Of a DNA stretch of 22,322 nucleotides, positions 1 through 5,190 are shown piece after piece (position 1 is the stretch's first letter; every line of letters begins with the position of its first letter). The position numbers and the translations under genes are program-made. This DNA is from a virus. Under the pieces are notes generated by a model, which was given only the letters and a program-made list of their open reading frames with translations, was not told the DNA's origin and did not search any database. The DNA lies in the IMG/VR virus record IMGVR_UViG_3300022934_000217, positions 1 through 22,322 of that record, one strand, 5' to 3'.

Positions 1-31
1 AACCGAAGAAGAAGGCGAAGAAGTGATGTAA
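1..31 (+). CDS. 3' end of an upstream CDS (frame uncertain)
   Basis: Only the last codons of a gene entering from the left are present. Two frames end cleanly. One reads TEEEGEEVM and stops with TAA at 29-31, giving a TAATG overlap with the next ATG, the junction style used throughout this window. The other reads PKKKAKK and stops with TGA at 24-26, a lysine-rich tail common in phage proteins. The sequence cannot decide between them and no product can be named. Confidence 0.4.
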   Translation, partial: TEEEGEEVM

Positions 32-222
32 TGTTTACGGCGTTTGTTCTCTTATGCGCGCAAAACTATTGTTTTGCTGTTGGCGGGCCATCCTTCCAAA
101 CCGAGAACGAGTGCATCGCGGATTTCATGCAAAACGGCGTCATCGCCATGCAGGCACGCTATCCGACGTATACGATCACGCAGGTAAAGTGTTATGAGTG
201 GGAAAAGAAGATACAGTCGTGA
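31..222 (+). CDS. Small conserved-type phage protein with hydrophobic N-terminus
   Basis: A 63-aa protein that starts at an ATG overlapping a TAA (TAATG). Residues 1-17 are hydrophobic (MFTAFVLLCAQNYCFAV) and could be a signal or membrane segment, but no basic residue precedes the hydrophobic run, so it is a weak signal peptide candidate. Cysteines at about 9, 14, 28 and 54, the latter two in ENECIADF and KCYEWEK, could form disulphides if the protein is exported. The pattern 'hydrophobic start, AVGGPSF, C, then CYEWEK' is of a kind I have seen in small proteins of marine phages, but I know no function. The next gene begins 12 bases downstream. Confidence 0.65.
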   Translation: MFTAFVLLCAQNYCFAVGGPSFQTENECIADFMQNGVIAMQARYPTYTITQVKCYEWEKKIQS

Positions 223-234
223 GAGGAAAGTCTG

Positions 235-336
235 ATGCCAAACGCACCTAAGTTCACACCTTGTAAGGGCTGCCCAACGCCGGCAGCGTGCAAGAAAGCT
301 GGCGTCTGCATGGCGCGTCTACGGAAGTCGATCTAA
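235..336 (+). CDS. 33-aa four-cysteine mini-protein (putative zinc knuckle-like)
   Basis: A short ORF, ATG at 235-237 and TAA at 334-336. A purine-rich ribosome site, GAGAGGAAAG (221-230), lies 4 bases before the ATG. The stop overlaps the next ATG (TAATG). The product has the core CKGCPTPAACKKAGVC, with cysteines at residues 10, 13, 19 and 25, spaced CX2C-X5-C-X5-C, followed by a basic tail MARLRKSI. The CXXC pair and regular spacing suggest metal binding, possibly with nucleic acid, but no chemistry is shown. The good ribosome site and overlapping stop-start make it a likely real gene despite its size. Confidence 0.6.
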   Translation: MPNAPKFTPCKGCPTPAACKKAGVCMARLRKSI

Positions 337-374
337 TGGGCTTACTTGATGATCTGCAGATGGCTTTGGCCTGA
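336..374 (+). CDS. Leader ORF MGLLDDLQMALA, probable detached 5' end of the next gene
   Basis: An ATG at 336 overlaps the preceding TAA, with GGAAG (323-327) 8 bases upstream. Only 12 codons are read before TGA at 372-374. The peptide begins MGLLDDL, matching the starts of the proteins at 1690 (MGLLDDI) and 2307 (MNLLDDI), so it looks like the genuine beginning of a gene. The frame one base back is open from 353 and runs without a stop into the protein starting at 458 (through SADGFGLKERTEDYDART). A single-base error, a real mutation or a programmed -1 shift between 353 and 371 would join the two. I see no classical slippery heptamer here. Confidence 0.5.
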   Translation: MGLLDDLQMALA

Positions 375-457
375 AGGAGCGCACCGAGGATTACGACGCA
401 CGGACTGCGCGTACCATTGCGCTAAACGAGCGCTTTGGCACTGGGCCAGATGCTGAC

Positions 458-1183
458 ATGATCGGTCGCTCCCGCGCACTAGCAAATCGCGATTACGACG
501 TCACCCGCGGCGGCGCAGCACAATACCTCGGCAGCCGTGGATACGCTAAAGGCTACATGCCGCAGATCGCACAAGATGACGATCGCCCGTTTATGCAGCG
601 ATTACTCTACTCACCTGAAAGCGACCCAAGCCCGACACCTTATGCGATCGGCCCGTTGAGGATGGATCAGCCGATTCAGGTGCCTAAGTTTGGCATTTTG
701 GGGCTGCTCAGCGGTTTAGGCGGGATGTTTGGGCGTGATGTTCCGACAGTCTCCGCAGACGCATCGCCTATGCGTGTGCGCCCAGTAAGCGGATACAATC
801 TAGGCGGAAGCGCTCAGACAGGAACACGCTTTGACACCCGCACAGAGGCGGAGCCCATCGACTACAGCGACGGAATCCCTGTGCAGGATCCCGCGACGAT
901 CGCAGCGACTGAGGCGCTGGCAAACTTATCAGACATGCCGCCGAGCTACGTTCCAGCGGTGCCATCTGCGCCCGCTAGCCCTGCCGAGATCGACATCAAC
1001 TTCCTAGAGAATACGCGCGTACCGCGTGCGATCGATTTAGAGCGCCCACTTCCGGTGATGCCAAAAGATCCGACGTATTACAGCGGCATCGACGTTGACG
1101 TTCCGGCGATCCCTACGCCAGACGTCATCCAGTTGCCCAATGGGCTATACGTTAACCGTCGCACTGGCAAGGTGTTCCGCTAA
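458..1183 (+). CDS. Proline-rich hypothetical phage protein, 5' end probably frameshifted
   Basis: The first canonical start in this frame is the ATG at 458, giving 241 aa. It has no Shine-Dalgarno sequence, and the frame is open back to 353 with coding-like sequence (LKERTEDYDARTARTIALNE), so the true start is probably the ATG at 336 through a frameshift. Visible features are a glycine/leucine patch near residues 74-90 (FGILGLLSGLGGMFG), a long Pro/Ala/Asp-rich low-complexity middle and C-terminal half, and a compact end, NGLYVNRRTGKVFR. I do not recognise a family. The Pro-rich composition and the MGLLDD leader it shares with proteins at 1690 and 2307 suggest a virion-associated or delivered protein. 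That is inference. Codons here are GC-rich, unlike the genes after 1450. The gene ends in TAATG with the next. Confidence 0.6.
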   Translation: MIGRSRALANRDYDVTRGGAAQYLGSRGYAKGYMPQIAQDDDRPFMQRLLYSPESDPSPTPYAIGPLRMDQPIQVPKFGILGLLSGLGGMFGRDVPTVSADASPMRVRPVSGYNLGGSAQTGTRFDTRTEAEPIDYSDGIPVQDPATIAATEALANLSDMPPSYVPAVPSAPASPAEIDINFLENTRVPRAIDLERPLPVMPKDPTYYSGIDVDVPAIPTPDVIQLPNGLYVNRRTGKVFR

Positions 1184-1449
1184 TGCCCGCTAAGAAGGAT
1201 AGCCGCCTCGAACGTGCTGGCGTCTCCGGCTACAACAAGCCGAAGCGCACGCCCAAGCACCCGACGAAATCGCACGTCGTTGTGGCGAAGGATGGCGATA
1301 AGGTAAAGACGATCCGCTTTGGCCAGCAGGGTGTCAGCGGCGACAAGAAAACTACGGCGCGCAGCAAGTCGTTTAAGGCGCGCCACGCGAAAAACATAGC
1401 CAAGGGCAAGATGTCCGCGGCGTATTGGGCAAACAAGGTGAAGTGGTGA
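1183..1449 (+). CDS. Small basic conserved phage protein (DUF6321-like)
   Basis: An 88-aa, strongly basic protein (many Lys/Arg). Recognisable blocks are DSRLERAGVSGYNKPKRTP near the start, KSHVVVAKDGDKVKTIRFGQ in the middle, and KSFKARHAKNIAKGKMSAAY followed by WANKVKW at the end. This order matches a small phage and prophage family that I recall as DUF6321. No function is established to my knowledge; the high charge would suit nucleic-acid or virion binding. The ATG overlaps the preceding TAA and the stop TGA overlaps the next ATG (TGATG at 1447-1451). It lies in a run of small genes ahead of the portal. Family recognition is from memory of the motif pattern only. Confidence 0.8.
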   Translation: MPAKKDSRLERAGVSGYNKPKRTPKHPTKSHVVVAKDGDKVKTIRFGQQGVSGDKKTTARSKSFKARHAKNIAKGKMSAAYWANKVKW

Positions 1450-1682
1450 TGAAAACAAAAATTCACGTAAACCAGCATGTTATCCGCTCTAATAAAAAGT
1501 TAGGCGAGGATAAGCCTACGCTGACTGTGAAGACGTATAAAAACAACACCTATGCCCACGAGGTCGAAATCGACGGGCCTAGCCGCGTTGTATATAGCCC
1601 AGACAAGCCACTTTCGTGCGGCGCGAAGGTGTGGATAGAGACAGAGGCTAAAGTTACGCCAATACTTAGAGAGATTGGGTGA
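1449..1682 (+). CDS. Conserved hypothetical phage protein (HVNQHVI / VEIDGPS family)
   Basis: A 77-aa protein. The start at ATG 1449 is preferred over the in-frame ATG at 1425, because 1449 forms a TGATG overlap with the upstream stop and the intervening codons overlap the conserved KVKW end of the previous gene. Motifs are KIHVNQHVIRSNKK at the N-terminus, then a run of likely beta strands, VKTYKNNTYAHEVEIDGPS, and KPLSCGAKVWIETEAKV. I recall very similar small proteins in many phages and prophages with no assigned role. One cysteine is present (PLSCGAK). The small beta-rich layout could be an OB- or SH3-like barrel, but that is speculation. Confidence 0.75.
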   Translation: MKTKIHVNQHVIRSNKKLGEDKPTLTVKTYKNNTYAHEVEIDGPSRVVYSPDKPLSCGAKVWIETEAKVTPILREIG

Positions 1683-1689
1683 AGTGGTG

Positions 1690-2310
1690 ATGGGTCTACT
1701 TGATGACATCATAAAGATGGCAGCTCGCGTTATGAGCCCGCAGGCAATAGATGAGGCTGTTTCCGTTGCGCGTAATCCTGCGAGCCGTGAAACTATTGCC
1801 GTGATTAGTCCAGACGATTTTATTAATTTAGCGCGCGAAGGTTATAGCAGCGAAAAAATGCGAAACCTCCCTATGCCAAATTTAGGTGATCCAAAGTGGA
1901 GCAGCATGCCATTCTTGCAGTTCACCAACGAAAATGGCGTCGGGCAAGTTATTGGCCATGAGGGCAGACATCGCGCTCGATATATGAGGCAACTTGGCAT
2001 GGATAGGATGCCGATTAGATTGCTTTCTAGCGGGGGCAGTGGGCCGGCTATTAGATGGGGTAAAGCGTCAGATGAGGGATTCGACTACATCGACCCATCT
2101 AAAATTCCGTCAGCTCTTATAAATGAAGACAAGACAAGAATTTATCGTATGCCTAATAGTGTGGTATACCCTGTACAAATACGTGAACGTGCAGACATCC
2201 CCGTTGGCGGTAAGCGATACAGGTACGTGAAGCCGATGACTGAAGCAGAACGTGAGTTTGAGAGAGAAATGAGCATCTTGGACGCAATAATTAGGGAATT
2301 TGAGCAATGA
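1690..2310 (+). CDS. ParB-like (polyvalent-protein type) domain protein with MGLLDDI leader
   Basis: The start at ATG 1690 (206 aa) is favoured over ATG 1675, because the peptide then opens MGLLDDIIKMAARVMSP, like its neighbours, and follows the previous stop by 7 bases. Residues about 1-15 are an amphipathic helix. The core has ISPDDFINLAREG, then SMPFLQF, then VIGHEGRHRARYMRQLGM and MPIRLL. This 'DDFL ... PFL.F ... V.GHEGRHRA ... G...MPIR' pattern is the ParB/sulfiredoxin-like fold found in phage polyvalent proteins; EGRHRA corresponds to the GERRxRA nucleotide-binding/catalytic box of ParB. ParB-like domains can be CTPases or nucleases; which applies here is not visible. The C-terminus is acidic and helical. 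The TGA overlaps the next ATG (ATGA). Confidence 0.7.
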   Translation: MGLLDDIIKMAARVMSPQAIDEAVSVARNPASRETIAVISPDDFINLAREGYSSEKMRNLPMPNLGDPKWSSMPFLQFTNENGVGQVIGHEGRHRARYMRQLGMDRMPIRLLSSGGSGPAIRWGKASDEGFDYIDPSKIPSALINEDKTRIYRMPNSVVYPVQIRERADIPVGGKRYRYVKPMTEAEREFEREMSILDAIIREFEQ

Positions 2311-3392
2311 ACTTACTTGATGACATTATAAGATTTGCTCTGCGTCAGCGTTACCCTGAAGTAACGCCACCGGTAATGAAGTTTGACAAGAAAAAGGGTA
2401 AAGAGTATCTGGCGAAGAGCGAGAGCCCAGAAGCTAAATCCGTAAAGAAACTACGCGACGCCACCCAGCGCCGTATTAATGCTGGCGACTACGACCCATA
2501 TTTTAACATCGCTGATCGTTTTAGCGTTGACCGTTCTAAGTATCCGGTTGCGTCGCAGCCAAATCAAACGCTGTCGGTTTTACCTGCAAAGCAGGAAACC
2601 ATCGATAAATACCGCAAGATTTATGGCGATCCGCAGGCAAAAAGAAACCTTCTTGAGGCATACGAAAAAGGCATCGATAGGCCAAATACATCCGACTGGT
2701 ATTTTATGGGCCAGCTTGAGAAAGCGTTTATTGATGAATATGGCGATGAGTTAGGCAGGAAAAAATTTGTGGAGATGTTTGCAGATCCAATGGCCGCATG
2801 GACTGGCGGCGCAGATCCGCAGGCCAACCTTTTGATGGCAGGGTTTGACAACTTCCGTAAAGCGCAAGGCGTTGGGTTGCCGGAAAATACGTTTGATTAT
2901 CCGTACCCGATCGGTGGTCGCTTTTTAGGTAACAACGCTAAAGCAGCATCCAAGATTGAAGGGGAAGGTGGTATCTCTCCAAAAACAAACCCGAAGCGTT
3001 TTAACTTCTCAACAAACTTCCAAGGTGCCGGAGATCGTGCAACAATGGATGAGCAGATGATGACCATTGGCTACAATATGCAGGTGCCAACGCCAAATAC
3101 ATATGGCGCTGTTGAAGAGGTCGCCATGGAGCTTGCTGACAAAAAAGGCGTCACGCCTATGAAGTTTCAGGAAGTCGTCTGGCATGGCGGAACTGGTAAA
3201 GAGGGTAAGCCTATGATCCAGTTTGTGAATGAGGCGATCGAACGCACCAGCGCTGTCACCGGTCTGCCGCCAAAGGATGTCGTGCGCATGATGGTTCGCG
3301 GGAGTATTCCAGTCTTTGGCGTAGGCGCCGCCGCCCCAATGACAAACGATATTCTTAATTACTTTTCAACGCTAGAGGGTGACGGTTCCTAA
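2307..3392 (+). CDS. Polyvalent-protein-associated helical domain protein (DUF7178-like) with MNLLDDI leader
   Basis: A 361-aa protein opening MNLLDDIIRFALRQRYPEV, nearly the same leader as the protein at 1690. The body (about 60-345) is mostly helical. Recognisable motifs are NFSTNFQGAG, then ATMDEQMMTIGY, then PTPNTYGAVEEVAMELADKK and GVTPMKFQEVVWHGGTGKEG. The order 'N.(Y/F)..N..G.....(T)xDxxM....G......PT...Y..(I/V)E......A...G.TP...Q...W' fits a domain I recall from large phage polyvalent proteins (DUF7178). Its biochemical role is unknown. C-terminally, KPMIQFVNEAIERTSAVTG resembles a second segment that follows this domain in such proteins. As a separate gene rather than part of a giant protein it is unusual. 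Start and stop both overlap neighbours (ATGA and TAATG). Confidence 0.6.
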   Translation: MNLLDDIIRFALRQRYPEVTPPVMKFDKKKGKEYLAKSESPEAKSVKKLRDATQRRINAGDYDPYFNIADRFSVDRSKYPVASQPNQTLSVLPAKQETIDKYRKIYGDPQAKRNLLEAYEKGIDRPNTSDWYFMGQLEKAFIDEYGDELGRKKFVEMFADPMAAWTGGADPQANLLMAGFDNFRKAQGVGLPENTFDYPYPIGGRFLGNNAKAASKIEGEGGISPKTNPKRFNFSTNFQGAGDRATMDEQMMTIGYNMQVPTPNTYGAVEEVAMELADKKGVTPMKFQEVVWHGGTGKEGKPMIQFVNEAIERTSAVTGLPPKDVVRMMVRGSIPVFGVGAAAPMTNDILNYFSTLEGDGS

Positions 3393-3961
3393 TGGCTAAC
3401 CCGTTAAAATACGCGCGCGGGATACTTGACTTGCTGCACTTCTCCGATGAAGTGCGCCCAGTCATCGATCCTATGAAGCATCTGACGAACCCGAATATTC
3501 GCGGTGCCGAGGCTTCACTTGCGCGTTCAAAGGTTAGAACGACGCCATTCCGGCAGGAGCCAAAAGAGTTTTACGACCCCTACCCGCCGCAAAGTTATTG
3601 GGCGTCTGAAGGGTATAAAAAAGAGCGCGGCTTAGGTGACGCGATCCACACGACGCGTAAACCGGTTGAGGGTTTCTACGACATCAGTCAGGATGCGGAT
3701 CGCTTTTTGCCATTAGCGATTGAAAAGGTTGATGATATATTGTCGACTAATAAGATAAACATCCCTGATGGCGAGAGATCTGACTTGATTATTTCTGAGG
3801 CTATGAATATGGCGAAAGCCGCAAAATACCTTGGGATGCAAAACCAAAAATACAGGCCAAATGTTTTCACGCAGTTTAACCCTGTTGTTCCGGAGTTTGT
3901 GAGGCCTCCGGAAGGTCAGTTTATGAGTATTCTCGATTATTTGGAAGGATTAGAGAAATGA
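3392..3961 (+). CDS. ART-like polyvalent-protein domain, stand-alone
   Basis: A 189-aa protein. After a short helix (MANPLKYARGILDL) it reads LLHFSDEVRPVIDP, then NPNIRGAEASLARSKVRTTP, then YDPYPPQ and ERGLGDAIHTTRKPVEGFYD. The order 'LHFS ... (L/I)DP ... GAE..(L/R)... R....(Y) ... GLG...(Y/H)......(L/F)YD' matches the compact domain in phage polyvalent proteins that is described as ADP-ribosyltransferase-like and sometimes misannotated as inorganic pyrophosphatase. If it is an ART it would modify host proteins using NAD; the catalytic residues cannot be fixed by eye. A helical C-terminal half (AEAMNMAKAAKYLG-type) follows. The ATG overlaps TAA upstream, and the stop overlaps the next ATG (ATGA at 3958-3961). 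Confidence 0.55.
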   Translation: MANPLKYARGILDLLHFSDEVRPVIDPMKHLTNPNIRGAEASLARSKVRTTPFRQEPKEFYDPYPPQSYWASEGYKKERGLGDAIHTTRKPVEGFYDISQDADRFLPLAIEKVDDILSTNKINIPDGERSDLIISEAMNMAKAAKYLGMQNQKYRPNVFTQFNPVVPEFVRPPEGQFMSILDYLEGLEK

Positions 3962-4119
3962 CGACACATGTTTATGAAACAGAAATGAATGACTTTGGAA
4001 GAGCTCTTTTAGAGACTAATCCAAACTTTAAAATTGAAATTCTTGAAACCTTGGGCGACGAGAATGACCTTTTGCCAACTTATAAAGTTCGAGTAACTGA
4101 AGAGAGGCCAGATGAGTGA
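3958..4119 (+). CDS. 53-aa hypothetical protein in the accessory island
   Basis: A short ORF with ATG at 3958 inside an ATGA overlap, ending at TGA 4117-4119 after overlapping the next ATG (4112) by 8 bases. The peptide begins MTTHVYETEMNDFGRALLET, then a hydrophobic/charged stretch FKIEILETLGDENDLLPTYK and VRVTEERPDE. It looks like a small alpha-beta protein, strongly acidic. No family recognised. Stop-start overlaps at both ends and the absence of any other gene in this 160-base interval support it. It could be an antidote or adaptor for the neighbouring effector-like proteins; that idea rests on position alone. Confidence 0.55.
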   Translation: MTTHVYETEMNDFGRALLETNPNFKIEILETLGDENDLLPTYKVRVTEERPDE

Positions 4120-5110
4120 CATATATTCTTTAATGGATCGCCGATTAAACTGGCGCACTGGCCCTGATGGCTCTTTGTATTATGGCGGACAAGAAGTCGC
4201 GCCTCCTCGCCCAAGTATAAGACCACGTCAGACCACTTTTAGTGAGAACATGGTGGATCTGTTTAGTAAAATTATTCCGCAGACATCAGCGGAAAATTTA
4301 TTTGGTGGAAGGCTATATCCGCAGGGTGACGCGTTGATGCGTTTCACTGGGTCTAGTGGTTTAGCTAATGTGACACCGGTCACTGCTGGTATGATGTCTG
4401 CTGGGCAAGCCGTGAAGGATGTATCACGCGGTGATTATGGGAGCGCGGCTGCAAATACCGCATTTAGCTTATTGGACGCTGTTGGCTCTGGTTCAGTGTT
4501 GAAAAATGCTTATAGATCGGCACGCCAATCTCCGGAGCTTGTAGAGTTAACGCAAAGCCCGCAAACTCGTGAATATTTCAGCGATATGCTCAAAGAGGCT
4601 CAAGATACGCAGGGGCCAATAGGATTGCAGGTCGATGTTTACCCTCCAGAAGGGTATAAGAACAAAGCGATGATAGCTTCACCATATGGCGATGCTGGGT
4701 TTGCTATAACGCCAGAGGGTGAGTTAATATCTCTTGTTAAAAATAAAAATTCAAAGATCAAAGGCTTTGCAGGTAAGGCCTTAAACTATGACAAAGAAAA
4801 CGGCGTTTTCTTGAACGCATTTGATACTGAATTAACGAAACTTTACGCGCAAAACGGTTTCCGTCCTGTTTCAAGAACATCGTTTGATGAAGACTTGTTT
4901 AGATCAGAAATTGGTGATGAGGCTGTCGATGCCTTTATGGCAGCAAACAAGAAGTTTAATGAAGGCAAACCGGACGTCGTGTTTATGGTAAGAGATCCGG
5001 ATTACCATGGCCCGTTTGCAAATCAATTCGGTGGACGTCGAACTGATTATATGAGCGCGCAAAATGACCTTTTGCGTGAAGTCGAGAGATTAGGGTATAA
5101 AAGCAGATGA
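4112..5110 (+). CDS. Polyvalent-type protein with C-terminal GNAT-like domain
   Basis: A 332-aa protein; AGAGAGG (4101-4107) sits 4 bases before ATG 4112. Three parts are visible. Residues 1-60 form a polar, proline-containing N-terminus. Residues about 70-130 form a Gly/Ala/Ser-rich helical stretch (VTAGMMSAGQAV, GDYGSAAANTAFSLLDAVGS) of the type in internal or ejected virion proteins. From about 165 to the end is a domain with GPIGLQVDVYPP, FAITPEGELISLVK, GFAGKALNYDKENGVFLNAF, LTKLYAQNGFRPVSRTSF and KPDVVFMVRD. The pattern 'hydrophobic strand, A...A...G...L..FD..L..(L)Y..(N/F)GF..V.R..F....PDVVFM' resembles the GNAT-like acetyltransferase domain in phage polyvalent proteins. Substrate unknown. 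The stop overlaps the next ATG (ATGA). Confidence 0.6.
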   Translation: MSDIYSLMDRRLNWRTGPDGSLYYGGQEVAPPRPSIRPRQTTFSENMVDLFSKIIPQTSAENLFGGRLYPQGDALMRFTGSSGLANVTPVTAGMMSAGQAVKDVSRGDYGSAAANTAFSLLDAVGSGSVLKNAYRSARQSPELVELTQSPQTREYFSDMLKEAQDTQGPIGLQVDVYPPEGYKNKAMIASPYGDAGFAITPEGELISLVKNKNSKIKGFAGKALNYDKENGVFLNAFDTELTKLYAQNGFRPVSRTSFDEDLFRSEIGDEAVDAFMAANKKFNEGKPDVVFMVRDPDYHGPFANQFGGRRTDYMSAQNDLLREVERLGYKSR

Positions 5111-5190
5111 CTATAATAAGAGACTTTCCGTCAAGAGTTGCGGCTGCGTTAAAGAAAAAAGCAGAGCAAGAGCAAAAAGGGTCTAAGTGA
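5107..5190 (+). CDS. 27-aa micro-protein upstream of the portal gene
   Basis: ATG at 5107 lies in an ATGA overlap with the previous gene, and its TGA (5188-5190) overlaps the portal ATG (TGATG). The peptide MTIIRDFPSRVAAALKKK continues with a charged tail, AEQEQKGSK: a short hydrophobic start followed by a basic amphipathic helix. It fills the whole space between two genes with overlaps at both ends, which is good evidence for translation or for translational coupling into the portal gene. No family is assigned. It sits at the border between the AT-richer accessory island and the GC-richer structural genes. Confidence 0.5.
   Translation: MTIIRDFPSRVAAALKKKAEQEQKGSK

Noticed and set aside
336-374. 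Programmed -1 frameshift site
   Set aside because: No X XXY YYZ heptamer or clear downstream hairpin near 353-374. Kept only as one of three explanations for the broken frame.
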